This document shows positions 44,258 to 52,486 of a DNA stretch of 52,486 nt, piece after piece. A program made the position numbers and the translations under genes. Source of the stretch: Planctomycetaceae bacterium (GTDB lineage Bacteria > Planctomycetota > Planctomycetia > Planctomycetales > Planctomycetaceae). The notes beneath the pieces were generated by a model that saw nothing but the letters and a program-made list of their open reading frames with translations, did not search any database and was not told where the DNA came from. Each line of letters opens with the position of its first letter. The stretch's first letter is position 1. Location of the stretch: the NCBI GenBank assembly GCA_947476295.1, contig CANJQC010000022.1, positions 1-52,486 on the forward strand, written 5' to 3'.

Positions 44258-44956
44258 CTATTCGACTGCGTGAATACGTCCGTCTTCCATGTTGATAATA
44301 CGATCTGCGATGTCCAAGATTCGCGGGTCGTGAGTCACCATCAGAATCGGGCAGCTCCGATTCCGCGCCAACTCCTGCAACAATGTGACGACATCGCGCC
44401 CCGAGTGACTGTCAAGCGCAGCGGTAGGTTCGTCGGCAAGAATCAGGCTGGGACCTGTTACCAAAGCACGTGCCACGGCGACTCGCTGTTTCTGGCCGCC
44501 TGAAAGTCGTGCCGGATGGTAGTCAAGTCGATCACCAAGCCCCACACTTGTTAACAATTCTGCAGTCAGGCGTGATGCTTCGCTGCGACTGACTTCGGGA
44601 TGCAACTGAAACATCAATTCCACATTTTGCCGTGCCGTCATAAATGGTAACAGGTTGTGTTGCTGAAAGATGAATCCGATCTCTCGCCGAACCTGCACAA
44701 AGTCATCCATAGTGGCGCTGTGAAGATGTCGTGACAGGACCTCCAGTTCCCCATCCCGCACTTTTCGCAACGCACCGATGAGGGTCAGCAGAGTCGTCTT
44801 TCCACTGCCACTGGGGCCCGTCAGCAGTACAATTTCTCCTGCCGCAACGTCCATTGTAATATCAAACAGAACTTGTTTCTTCAGGTCACCTTCGCCAAAC
44901 CAGAAGTTGACATGCCGAGAAGAAATCACCGGAGATGCCGGGAGCGTATCCGTCAT
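44258..44956 (-). CDS. ABC exporter ATP-binding protein (DevA-type)
   Basis: ATPase subunit (232 aa) of a MacB/LolD/DevA-type exporter. Walker [10 protein letters not shown] (47-55), Q-loop [11 protein letters not shown], signature LSGGQKQR, Walker [13 protein letters not shown] and switch His in MVTHD are all intact. It follows the permease gene by 15 bp. Together with the adaptor and permease it would power export across the envelope, as in heterocyst glycolipid transport by DevBCA. Confidence 0.94.
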   Translation of the reverse strand: MTDTLPASPVISSRHVNFWFGEGDLKKQVLFDITMDVAAGEIVLLTGPSGSGKTTLLTLIGALRKVRDGELEVLSRHLHSATMDDFVQVRREIGFIFQQHNLLPFMTARQNVELMFQLHPEVSRSEASRLTAELLTSVGLGDRLDYHPARLSGGQKQRVAVARALVTGPSLILADEPTAALDSHSGRDVVTLLQELARNRSCPILMVTHDPRILDIADRIINMEDGRIHAVE

Positions 44957-44971
44957 GGAGATAAAGCACCT

Positions 44972-46126
44972 TTAAAACACATCAGCAGGGTCAGCCGTTC
45001 TGACTTTGCGGATTGCGATCATCGCTGACAAGCCGCACATCACCAGCGTCAACACAAATACGGCAACCGCTCGGGCTGCTGTCATCGAAAACTGCATTTG
45101 AATGGCATTCGTTGCCACTCGATATAAGCCAAGGGCCATCAAGAAGCCCGGAAAGTAACCCAGCAACGACAGGATCATGGCCTGACTCACGACCATTCGC
45201 AACAGATAAAAATCATTGAATCCCATCGCCTTCAGCGTAGCATATTGTGGCATGTGATTTGTCACTTCCGTATAAAGAATCTGATACACGACGACGAAGC
45301 CGATAAAGAATCCCACTGCTGCGCCCATACCGAAAATAAAATCGAGCGGAGCGTTTTCTCGAATGAAAAGAATCTCTGAGTCAACCAGTTGATCACGAGT
45401 CATCAATTTGGCTTCCTGACCAACGTAGTGTCTTAACTGATCACGCACGACTTCCGGGTTAACGCCTTTCCGAAGCCGAATCAGACCCAGATCCACAGAA
45501 CCAGACTTGCGATCCGGAAACATCCGCAGAAAATTGGCAGGCGACATGAACAGGTTGCCGTCCGCGTTGATGGAAATTCCAACTTCAATCGAGTCAATAA
45601 GCCGCACTTTGCGGAGATTAACCTCCACATCGAGAGTTCCATGCTCCTTCAGTTGCTCAACAACCGGGCCGTAGTTTGTACGGCTCAGACCGTCAAAAAG
45701 AACGCGGTCGGTGAGTTCTAGCTGCTTCCCGAATCGTTCAATTCCGGGAAGATTCATCATGGGCGAATGCGGGTTGATCCCGTACATGCTGACCGGAAAT
45801 TCCAGTTTGTTCCAGGGATTCCTGAACCGTCCCTGACCCATATACATTTCACCAATCTCTTCGACATCTTCGGATGAACCGAGGCGATACAGCAGGCGTC
45901 GGGGAAACTGAGCGGACGCGAAAATCGTCTTGGTCCTTGGACTGACCACCACAAGATCAGCGGTCACCCGCCGGGCTACGGCGACACTGTTATCCAAAGC
46001 ACCCTGTCGAATGCCAAGTTGCACCAGCATCAGCATCACGGCAACGACCACTCCAGCGGAGGCCACAGCAAGCTTCACCTTGTTGTGGCTCAGCTGATAC
46101 CACGCAACGAAAAAACTGGAGTACAT
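44972..46126 (-). CDS. ABC exporter permease (DevC-type)
   Basis: Permease of a FtsX/MacB-like ABC exporter (384 aa). One helix near the N-terminus (about 15-40), a large periplasmic domain (about 45-270), then three C-terminal helices (about 270-300, 313-345, 350-375). Its length and order fit DevC. Six bp after the adaptor gene, 15 bp before the ATPase gene. Confidence 0.92.
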   Translation of the reverse strand: MYSSFFVAWYQLSHNKVKLAVASAGVVVAVMLMLVQLGIRQGALDNSVAVARRVTADLVVVSPRTKTIFASAQFPRRLLYRLGSSEDVEEIGEMYMGQGRFRNPWNKLEFPVSMYGINPHSPMMNLPGIERFGKQLELTDRVLFDGLSRTNYGPVVEQLKEHGTLDVEVNLRKVRLIDSIEVGISINADGNLFMSPANFLRMFPDRKSGSVDLGLIRLRKGVNPEVVRDQLRHYVGQEAKLMTRDQLVDSEILFIRENAPLDFIFGMGAAVGFFIGFVVVYQILYTEVTNHMPQYATLKAMGFNDFYLLRMVVSQAMILSLLGYFPGFLMALGLYRVATNAIQMQFSMTAARAVAVFVLTLVMCGLSAMIAIRKVRTADPADVF

Positions 46127-46132
46127 GGGTGA

Positions 46133-47269
46133 CTACAATGAATGAAAGTGATGGAGTTTCGTGGTCCCCTCCGGACGCGACTGCAGCCTCGACTCCTGCA
46201 GAGAAATGCTGATTTCTACGCGAGCATTCGATAGTCGGGCGACGTGTTCCAGATGTTCGGGATTCAGTTGAACCCGCACTTCCACGACACGCGCATCGGT
46301 GTCGCTGACCGGGTCATTTGTCAGCACCACCTTTCGCGCGACGACATGTCCAATCTCCGCGATTCGCCCCGTGAGCAGCTCTCCGGACGCATCCAACTTG
46401 ATTTCGGCTTCCATGCCCACTTCGAGAATAGAGACATCTGCTTCGAAGACTTCCGCCACAGCCTGCATTTCGCGCACGCTGCCAAGTTCCAGAATTCCGA
46501 CATCACTCACTCGTTCACCCGGATAGGTATGAATTCGCAAAACTCGGCCTGCGACAGGAGCCAGCAATTCGGAAGCATCGGCATCTGCATCTGCTTTCAT
46601 AACAGCCGCCGCCGCCGCTAGGACGTCCTTTTCAGCCACCAGAATATCGACATCGCGAATTTCGCGTAGACTCGCAAGTTGCGCAGATGCTCGGCGAGCC
46701 TCCAGTTGCAGGCGATCGTATTCCCATTGTTTTTGATCGATCATCTCAATCGTCGTGGCATTCCGCTTCTGCAACTCTTTAACTCGCGACAGTTCACGAT
46801 CTGCGACTTTTGATTGTTCTTCGGTCAGTGCAACCGCAGCTCGCTGAGCCTCGATGTCGCCAGCCTTCGCACCGGCTTTGATCTGCTGTAAGCGGGCCTG
46901 TGCAGCTTCCTGTCGAGCCTGTGCTTCCTTCAATGCCGCCGCGCGCCGAGCGTGATTGTCCAGCACAGCCAGCGTCGCCCCGGCCTCAACGTCGTCTCCT
47001 TCTTTGACGAGTAACCGTTCAACAATGGCTCCTTCGTTTCCGGATTTTGGCGTGAGCTGCAAAATCGTGCCGGCAGGTTCCAGTCGTCCCAAAGCATACA
47101 CTTGAGTTCGCTTGAGAGGCGGCAACGACTCGGTCGCAGTCTTGGAGACCGCTGATGCACGAGACTTGACGTAAGCGAACGCGATGACCGCCGCAAAAAC
47201 GATCATCATCAAAAATATCCAGATTCCGCGACCGCGTGAAGACCCGGAGTTCGAAGCAGAAGGACTCAT
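46133..47269 (-). CDS. HlyD/DevB-family membrane-fusion adaptor
   Basis: Periplasmic adaptor (378 aa) linking the DevC permease with an outer-membrane channel. One N-terminal helix (about 14-34), a biotinyl-lipoyl-like part (ERLLVKEGDDVEAGATLAVLDN), an Ala/Gln/Glu-rich coiled hairpin (about 110-220), a second lipoyl half (LLAPVAGRVLRIHTYPGERV) and a beta-barrel domain. The gene begins inside the stop of the TetR gene (ATGA), so the two are coupled. Confidence 0.93.
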   Translation of the reverse strand: MSPSASNSGSSRGRGIWIFLMMIVFAAVIAFAYVKSRASAVSKTATESLPPLKRTQVYALGRLEPAGTILQLTPKSGNEGAIVERLLVKEGDDVEAGATLAVLDNHARRAAALKEAQARQEAAQARLQQIKAGAKAGDIEAQRAAVALTEEQSKVADRELSRVKELQKRNATTIEMIDQKQWEYDRLQLEARRASAQLASLREIRDVDILVAEKDVLAAAAAVMKADADADASELLAPVAGRVLRIHTYPGERVSDVGILELGSVREMQAVAEVFEADVSILEVGMEAEIKLDASGELLTGRIAEIGHVVARKVVLTNDPVSDTDARVVEVRVQLNPEHLEHVARLSNARVEISISLQESRLQSRPEGTTKLHHFHSL

Positions 47270-47928
47270 GAGACCAGCCTTTCTGCGTTCGGCACGTCGC
47301 TGAACGAAAGATCCTGAGGCAGGTTCAATGAGACGGTACCGTTCGCCAATTTCACCCGAACGCGCGCTCGCAGCGCCTCGCCCACTTGCGAGATCATCGG
47401 ATCATCGTTGTCAATGAGTCCCATAAACTGCCACAGAAATAATCCGTCAATCGCCAACCAGACAAGGATCTGTTCCATGCCGTCTTTCGGATCGGCCATG
47501 AAACGATTGCGCATTCGAGCGGCAAGGTCTCGAAGCGGCAGCATCGCTGTCGGACTCGTCACTGCTCCGGCCAGCATTGCCATAAAAAAGCGGCTCAGAA
47601 TGTCGGCAGAAATTCCCCCATCATTCGTCCGAGTTTCCGCTTCCGGTGATTCCGGAAACAAGCAGTCCAGCAGACAACGAGCCCACCGCAACTGTGGTTC
47701 CGGATCATCGACGACCCGACGCATGAGCATGGTTTCACACTGCTCGCTGAAGTAGTCCAGCACGCCCCGAACCAGCTCGTCTTTGCTCGGAAAGTGGTAC
47801 GTCACACCTCCTTTGCTGATCCCAGCCTGCTTTGCCACGTTTTCCAAGGTCATTGCCAACAATCCGTCACGGATGGCAATCTGGATAGCCGCTTCGCAGA
47901 TTTTGTCTTTTGTGACCATCGTCGCCAT
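47266..47928 (-). CDS. TetR-family regulator of the DevBCA-type exporter
   Basis: DNA-binding repressor (220 aa). Helix-turn-helix at about 22-50 (LENVAKQAGISKGGVTYHFPSKDELV), with the usual YHFPSKDEL ending, then a helical ligand-binding domain with SADILSRFFMAMLAGAV. First gene of the four-gene minus-strand operon tetR-devB-devC-devA. Start has GGAAA about 7 nt upstream. I infer that it represses its own operon through the inverted repeat upstream and responds to an exported compound. Confidence 0.92.
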   Translation of the reverse strand: MATMVTKDKICEAAIQIAIRDGLLAMTLENVAKQAGISKGGVTYHFPSKDELVRGVLDYFSEQCETMLMRRVVDDPEPQLRWARCLLDCLFPESPEAETRTNDGGISADILSRFFMAMLAGAVTSPTAMLPLRDLAARMRNRFMADPKDGMEQILVWLAIDGLFLWQFMGLIDNDDPMISQVGEALRARVRVKLANGTVSLNLPQDLSFSDVPNAERLVS

Positions 47929-47939
47929 AACTTGTTTCC

Positions 47940-47977
47940 AACCGAACAGTTCGTTTTACTATACTGCACGGTCGGTT
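47940..47977. promoter_or_regulatory. Probable TetR operator/promoter of the exporter operon
   Basis: AACCGA (47940-47945) and TCGGTT (47972-47977) are inverted arms around CAGT...ACTG half-sites. TATAGT on the minus strand (47963-47958) is a fair -10, 30 bp from the regulator's start. The site lies directly upstream of the TetR gene, as an autoregulated operator would. Confidence 0.45.
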
Positions 47978-48128
47978 TTATGAAAGCACTGTTTTTGCTG
48001 ATTTTTCGCTACTGGAACTCGTCAAGCCCAACGCAGGAAAGCAGAGCATGCTGCAATGTTCCAGTAAGGGATACGCGATCCTGAAGTCCCTGCCGAAACT
48101 TCACGCTGTTCTTCATCGTTGACGGCGA

Positions 48129-48911
48129 CTACGACAGCAGCAGTTCGGGCCATTGAGCCGACTTGGTGCCGGGGATCGGTCGGTTTTCGAGCGAGCGAAA
48201 CGTGAACACGACCGACTGCTTGGATTCTGTCGAGAAATTTCGCGTGGCGGAGTGGAAGCAGCGGGCGTGGAAGAAGAGAACATCGCCTGCCTTCAGTTTG
48301 ACCGGGATGGCTCGTTGAAGCAATGGCTGGTTCTGTTCTAGGTCCGTCCGCAGAAACAAAGCATCGTCTAGGCGTTCTCGCTGCGCTGGCTCAAAATGCG
48401 TCCCTCGAAGTACGCGGAGGCATCCATTGTGTGGATTTTCTTCACCCAATGCGATCCAGATATTGACGAGATCGCCGGTGGTAAAATTCCAATACCGAGT
48501 GTCCTGATGCCAGCCGGTATCGCTGCTGAATCGCGGCTGTTTTGTCATGATGCAGTTGTGGTGGATCAGCGGCATCACGATGTGCGGGCCGAGCAGTTGC
48601 TGAAGTCGCATCAGCAGGAACGGTTCCTTCACCAGCTTCGCAAACATCGGATCGCGACTGATGGCTTGGCGCAATCTGCGCGCCGTCCGCCCGCCTTCGG
48701 CATCCAGTGATTCCGGAGCGCCGGGGTAACTCAATTCGGCTTCATATTCGATGTCACCCTGATGTGCGGCCAGATCTCGCTGAGTAATGCGTTTCATGGC
48801 ATCAACGCAGTCAAGCGGTATCAGTCCCCGCACCACAAGATAGCCGTCGCGCTGGAAAGTTTCGACTTCGTCCTGAATAAACTCCGTCGTAGTGGATGCG
48901 ATAATTGTCAT
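48129..48911 (-). CDS. Phytanoyl-CoA dioxygenase (PhyH) family oxygenase
   Basis: Fe(II)/2-oxoglutarate-dependent hydroxylase (260 aa). Metal ligands His135 and Asp137 (GWHQDTRYW) and a later His, probably His220 in RCFHSATRN, with Arg224 near to bind 2-oxoglutarate. IWIALGEENPHNGCLRVLRGTH is the core of the family. Planctomycetes carry many of these; the substrate is not predictable. Single gene, divergent from the kinase. Confidence 0.92.
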   Translation of the reverse strand: MTIIASTTTEFIQDEVETFQRDGYLVVRGLIPLDCVDAMKRITQRDLAAHQGDIEYEAELSYPGAPESLDAEGGRTARRLRQAISRDPMFAKLVKEPFLLMRLQQLLGPHIVMPLIHHNCIMTKQPRFSSDTGWHQDTRYWNFTTGDLVNIWIALGEENPHNGCLRVLRGTHFEPAQRERLDDALFLRTDLEQNQPLLQRAIPVKLKAGDVLFFHARCFHSATRNFSTESKQSVVFTFRSLENRPIPGTKSAQWPELLLS

Positions 48912-49187
48912 AGTTTGAAGCAGGAAACAGCACGAACTGCGACAACGGGTGAAACGGGTATTGATGGCGGCACACAGCGCCGATGATTCTCACACTCCGC
49001 AGAATTCCCGCAAGCGGACGCCGATTGAATTCTCATGGTTCGCTCCGAAGCTGTCTACTTTCGTCTGTAAGCCACTCAAACTATCGCAATTCCGGCAGTT
49101 TTGCGGTAGAACGCAGTTCAATCGGTCGCGGCCGCTATTGCGTTCGGGATTGGGTAACTCCGTGTCCGCCGAATCTTGAGGCGAGTT

Positions 49188-50291
49188 ATGTTCGACAAAT
49201 TGTTCAGCCGCAAAGGCACGTCTCATCCCAAAACTGACATTGCAAAGCGGTTCAATTTAATCGGTCGCGTAGGGCAGGGCAGCATGTCCAAGGTCTGGCG
49301 AGCCACCGATCTGCAGTCCGGTCGAACCGTTGCGTTGAAGATTCTGGAAAAGGAAAAGACGTCGAAATATGAATCTCGGTTTCAGGGCCTGAATAAACCA
49401 TCCGAAGGTGAAGTCGCGGTGTCACTTCAACATCCAAATATCGTCAAGACTTACGAATTTGGCTGGACTCTTGAAGACGAAATGTTTCTTGTGATGGAAT
49501 TTGTGGAAGGTGTGGGACTCGCGTTGCTGGTCGATTTGCAGAACGAAGAGATGAAGCGTTATCGACTGCGATATATGATTCAGATCGGCGAAGCCCTGAA
49601 TTATTGCCATCAGCAGAACTGGATTCATCGCGATGTCTGCCCTCGTAACGTGATGATTGCCGACGGCAAGTTGGCCAAGATGATCGACTTCGGGCTGGTT
49701 GTTCCCAACACGCCGAATTTTTGCAAGCCGGGCAACCGCACGGGAACAGCCAGTTATATGGCTCCTGAATTGATCAAACGCCTGACGACCGACCAGCGAC
49801 TGGACGTCTTCTCGTACGCTGTGACATGTTTTGAAATGTACACAAGGCGATTCCCGTGGGACGCGGCTCTTACGATTGACGCCGTGATGCAGCACATCAA
49901 CAGGCTACCGATTCAACTGACGGATTTGGTTCCGAATATCGATGGGCAGATCGCCGCAGCCATTATGAAGGGGCTTGAAGCCGATCCGGATCGCCGCTGG
50001 AAAAACGTATCAGACATGGTGGCCGAAATTCGTGAAGCGGAAGCTCGAATGGTGCTGGCTGCGCGCAAAGCAGCGGCACAAAAGAATCCTCCAAAAGCCT
50101 TAACCGCAAAGGCCGCGTCAGATTCTGGTTCTGCGTCAGGGACGAACCAATCGATGCCACAAGCCGCCACTGCGAGCGCCGCAGAAAAGAAGGCAACCGA
50201 AAAACGTGTCGCAGCCCGAAAGAAGTCCGGGAAAAAGAACGGACAAAAGTCTCACGATGACGTTGATTTGAAGGAAATGTTCGGCGACTGA
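49188..50291 (+). CDS. Soluble serine/threonine protein kinase
   Basis: Hanks-type kinase (367 aa) with no membrane segment. Gly-rich loop GRVGQGSMSKV (26-36), ATP Lys51 (VALKIL), catalytic loop HRDVCPRNV with Asp149 (Cys replaces the usual Lys+2 neighbour pattern HRDLKPxN: Lys is missing, Pro and Asn kept), DFG Asp167, YMAPE. The C-terminal 80 residues are Ala/Lys/Ser-rich and probably disordered, ending in an acidic DDVDLKEMFGD. ATG at 49188 has GAGG 6 nt upstream and is preferred over TTG 49176. Loss of the catalytic-loop Lys could lower or alter activity. Confidence 0.9.
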   Translation: MFDKLFSRKGTSHPKTDIAKRFNLIGRVGQGSMSKVWRATDLQSGRTVALKILEKEKTSKYESRFQGLNKPSEGEVAVSLQHPNIVKTYEFGWTLEDEMFLVMEFVEGVGLALLVDLQNEEMKRYRLRYMIQIGEALNYCHQQNWIHRDVCPRNVMIADGKLAKMIDFGLVVPNTPNFCKPGNRTGTASYMAPELIKRLTTDQRLDVFSYAVTCFEMYTRRFPWDAALTIDAVMQHINRLPIQLTDLVPNIDGQIAAAIMKGLEADPDRRWKNVSDMVAEIREAEARMVLAARKAAAQKNPPKALTAKAASDSGSASGTNQSMPQAATASAAEKKATEKRVAARKKSGKKNGQKSHDDVDLKEMFGD

Positions 50292-50370
50292 AGCAACACT
50301 GTAACTTGACTCTCCGTGTCGAGCTGCAACGCGGCCGTGTCGCAGAAAATTCAGTGCGGATTCATGAAGT

Positions 50371-51849
50371 ATGAACACTAAACTCCTGCTTTCTGTTTTC
50401 TCCGTCGTTATCTGGGCAATGTCAAACGGATTGCTCATTGCCGCAGAACGACCGAATGTTGTTCTGATCATCACAGACGATCAGGGTTACCCTCCACTCG
50501 CTAGGCATGGTCACCCCTGGATCAGGACGCCGCATCTCGATGCACTGCACGACTCCAGCACACGGTTCAGCAGGTTCCTTGTTTGCCCGACCTGCAGTCC
50601 GACAAGATCGGCTCTCATGACCGGTCGGCACTCCATGCGAAACGGGGTGACCCACACAATCCTAGAGCGAGAACGACTGACATTGGACGCCGTGACGCTG
50701 CCTCAGGTGCTGAGTAAGGCTGGGTACAAATCCGGGATTTTTGGCAAATGGCATCTGGGTGATGAAGAACGGTATCAACCGCATCGCCGTGGATTTGACC
50801 ATGCGTTCATTCACGGAGCCGGCGGGATTGGTCAGGCATACGATTGCAGTTGTGCTGACGTCCCGCACAATTCGTACTTTGATCCGGTTGTGCGTATGAA
50901 CGGCAGTTTTGTAAAGACTCATGGGTTCTGTACGGACGTATTCTTCAGCGCGGCGATAGACTGGATCGATGAAGCCGAAAAGGCAGATCCGCCGTTCTTC
51001 GCCTGGATCGCAACCAATGCGCCGCATGGTCCGTATCTGGCTCCGGAGAAGAACAAGAAACGCTTTCTGGAGATGGGATTCGGCGATGAGCATGCTGCGT
51101 TTTACGGCATGATTGAAAACATTGATGACAACGTCGGACGCCTGATGAAGCATCTGGACGAGCGGGATCTGTTCAGGAACACGGTCGTCATATTCATGTC
51201 GGATAACGGTATGACGGGCGGTGGTTCCGGTAAGCCTGGCACACCATTGGGACATGACAGGGATGGGAAGGAGATCATACCCTACAACTCTCACATGCGA
51301 GGACTCAAAGGATCTCCGGATGAAGGCGGCGTGCGAGTCCCGTTCTTTGTCCGCTGGGACGGACACTGGAAAGCCGACCGCGATATCGATCGTATTGCCG
51401 GGGATATCGACGTGTTTCCTACGATTGCAGCAATCACTGGCGCAGAACTGCCGCAGAATCAGGTCGAAGGCCGCAGTTTAATTCCGCTTCTGGACAACAC
51501 TCAGACTGAATGGCTTGATCGATACCTGTTTACGCATGTCGGTCGCTGGGCCACGGGCAAGGAGCCCAACGATTTCCAGTGGGAAAATTTCAGCGTTCGC
51601 AATCAGCGTTTTCGATTCGTAAACAACACCGAACTGTTCGACATGGAAACTGATCCTGGCCAGACAAAGAACGTGATCGAACAGTTCCCCGAGGTCGTCA
51701 AAGAAATCTCGACGGCCTACGACGCATGGTGGAAAGTAACGCGTCCGATGATGGTCAACGAAACCGCCCCGATGTCGCCGACCCGACCGTTCCACGAACT
51801 GTATAAATCGCAACTTGCCAAGGGTGGCATCCCGGAATGGAAGCCTTAA
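50371..51849 (+). CDS. Exported type I sulfatase
   Basis: Secreted sulfatase (492 aa) cleaving sulfate esters, probably from polysaccharides. Signal peptide about 1-25. Metal ligands Asp36-Asp37 in IITDDQGY; the formylglycine site is Cys75 in CSPTRSALMTG (C-x-P-x-R). FGKWHLG, ATNAPHGPY and MSDNGMTGG supply further metal and sulfate residues. The C-terminal subdomain (about 380-490) includes ELFDMETDPGQTKN. Maturation needs a formylglycine-generating enzyme or anaerobic maturase, not present here. Confidence 0.96.
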   Translation: MNTKLLLSVFSVVIWAMSNGLLIAAERPNVVLIITDDQGYPPLARHGHPWIRTPHLDALHDSSTRFSRFLVCPTCSPTRSALMTGRHSMRNGVTHTILERERLTLDAVTLPQVLSKAGYKSGIFGKWHLGDEERYQPHRRGFDHAFIHGAGGIGQAYDCSCADVPHNSYFDPVVRMNGSFVKTHGFCTDVFFSAAIDWIDEAEKADPPFFAWIATNAPHGPYLAPEKNKKRFLEMGFGDEHAAFYGMIENIDDNVGRLMKHLDERDLFRNTVVIFMSDNGMTGGGSGKPGTPLGHDRDGKEIIPYNSHMRGLKGSPDEGGVRVPFFVRWDGHWKADRDIDRIAGDIDVFPTIAAITGAELPQNQVEGRSLIPLLDNTQTEWLDRYLFTHVGRWATGKEPNDFQWENFSVRNQRFRFVNNTELFDMETDPGQTKNVIEQFPEVVKEISTAYDAWWKVTRPMMVNETAPMSPTRPFHELYKSQLAKGGIPEWKP

Positions 51850-51850
51850 A

Positions 51851-51957
51851 GGCGAGCGTCAGCCCTCCGAGTGTTTTTTGGAGCCAAGCCAAGCCAAGCC
51901 AAGAGCTTATGGAAGTCAAGCCTCGTGACTCGGACGGCTGACGCCCTGCCGCTCGCC
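51851..51957. repeat. Repeat family B, complete inverted element
   Basis: Left arm GGCGAGCGTCAGCCCTCCGA (51851-51870) and right arm (51929-51957), which read inverted begins GGCGAGCGGCAGGGCGTCAG. The left arm lacks an internal GCAGGGCG segment. Between them lies a GCCAA tandem run (51892-51904). The right arm encodes part of the C-terminus of the next, minus-strand gene. Confidence 0.75.
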
Positions 51958-52485
51958 GGTCAGCACTTCCGCTGGCTGCGTTGACGGATGGCAGATCAAA
52001 CTTCGCAGGTTGATCGTATCGTGGTCAGCATTGAGCATCACGCATCGCAGCGCCGCACCCGCGCGGATCTCGTGGCATTCAATCGGCAGTCCCAGTGCGT
52101 CGGCGGCATCAGTCGTTGCCATCGCCAGCAGTCGCGGAACCGAAATGTCAGGAAAATGCATGGCGATAAATTGCAGTTCTTTCCAGAGACTCAAATCCGG
52201 ACTTGAAGCCCGGCTGTCAGTCCCTAGGACAACTCTTGCACCGGAGGCAAGCAGTTGCCGAATCGGATGCGGTCCGTGCCCGAAAAACGCATGAGTCCTC
52301 GGACAGAAGACTGTCGCTATGTTCGCATGTCGCGCCACAAATTGAATGTCATCATGTGAAAAATGGTTGCCGTGGATCGCAAGGGCGCGAGGGGCACGGA
52401 CAAGCTGTTCCAGAAAATCGCGGATGCTGCGGCCGCCGGGAAAAGTTTCCGAATTCCAAAGCCCCAGCCCCCTCAGAAAATCGAC
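51916..52485 (-). CDS. Amidohydrolase (TRZ/ATZ/deaminase type), N-terminally cut by window edge
   Basis: The reading frame is open to the window end; 189 residues are visible. It matches the C-terminal half of cytosine/guanine-deaminase-like amidohydrolases: ALAIHGNHF with a metal His, CPRTHAFFGHG, and GTDSRASSPDLSLW with the catalytic Asp. AATTDAADALGLP-like residues (MATTDAADALGLPIE) follow, as in family members that act on adenosine-, melamine- or aminofutalosine-type substrates. The last 14 residues (about GERQGVSRPSHEA) come from repeat B, so the natural C-terminus was probably replaced. The substrate is unknown. Confidence 0.85.
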   Translation of the reverse strand, partial: VDFLRGLGLWNSETFPGGRSIRDFLEQLVRAPRALAIHGNHFSHDDIQFVARHANIATVFCPRTHAFFGHGPHPIRQLLASGARVVLGTDSRASSPDLSLWKELQFIAMHFPDISVPRLLAMATTDAADALGLPIECHEIRAGAALRCVMLNADHDTINLRSLICHPSTQPAEVLTGERQGVSRPSHEA

Positions 52486-52486
52486 A

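Noticed and set aside
51892-51904. GCCAA tandem run as CRISPR-like or satellite.
   Set aside because: Four units of 5 bp with no spacers; part of the loop of a repeat B element.

Overview
The window looks like chromosomal DNA of a planctomycete (Planctomycetales-like). This rests on several signs seen together: an exported sulfatase with a formylglycine motif, Tat-exported amidohydrolases, a soluble Ser/Thr kinase, a protein carrying several zinc ribbons, archaeal-type C1 genes in a bacterium, many lone or short transcription units, and many short inverted-repeat elements between genes. No marker that would fix the genus lies inside the window.

Layout. 0.1-5.6 kb: cytochrome oxidase subunit III-like protein, glutathione peroxidase, a large unknown membrane/coiled-coil protein, a DegT/DnrJ sugar aminotransferase and tRNA-Ser(UGA). 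5.6-10.5 kb: a decaying accessory stretch beside the tRNA, with short direct repeats, a broken MarR gene, one intact and one truncated pirin gene, a Fic AMP-transferase with a palindromic upstream site, and a hydrolase gene that lacks its 5' end and has an in-frame amber codon. 10.5-15.5 kb: a minus-strand formylmethanofuran dehydrogenase cluster in the order fwdD-fwdB-fwdA-fwdC. 16-19.4 kb: DMT-like membrane protein, phosphatidylserine decarboxylase, phosphatidylserine synthase and adenine phosphoribosyltransferase. 19.4-23.8 kb: an exported glycoside-hydrolase-like protein and a condensation-type acyltransferase. 24-34.7 kb: glycolate oxidase (GlcF and a GlcD-GlcE fusion), MFS transporter, amidohydrolase, unknown exported protein, enolase-superfamily enzyme and aldo/keto reductase, probably a carboxylate or sugar-acid catabolic region. 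34.7-43.3 kb: PlsC, FabF, HNH nuclease, zinc-ribbon protein, ABM monooxygenase, sugar transferase, exported SPOR-like protein, ArsC. 43.3-48 kb: lone E2/CAT-like acyltransferase and a TetR-DevBCA-type exporter operon. 48-52.5 kb: PhyH oxygenase, Ser/Thr kinase, sulfatase and a partial amidohydrolase.

The most notable signal is in fwdB (13325..14659, minus). The gene is one continuous reading frame of 445 codons interrupted only by a UGA at codon 116. This is exactly where the tungsten/molybdenum ligand (Cys or selenocysteine, followed by His-Gly-Pro) is expected in archaeal FwdB. A hairpin that fits the bacterial SECIS pattern lies just downstream. With the separate molybdopterin-dinucleotide subunit FwdD also present, this points to a metal-dependent, selenocysteine-containing formylmethanofuran dehydrogenase in a bacterium, rather than the metal-free Fhc formyltransferase/hydrolase of methylotrophs. 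No Sec machinery (selA, selB, selC, selD) is in the window, so this remains a strong inference.

A second theme is repeats. At least six kinds of about 105-145 bp inverted-repeat element sit between genes. Some supply stop codons or C-terminal codons of neighbouring genes.
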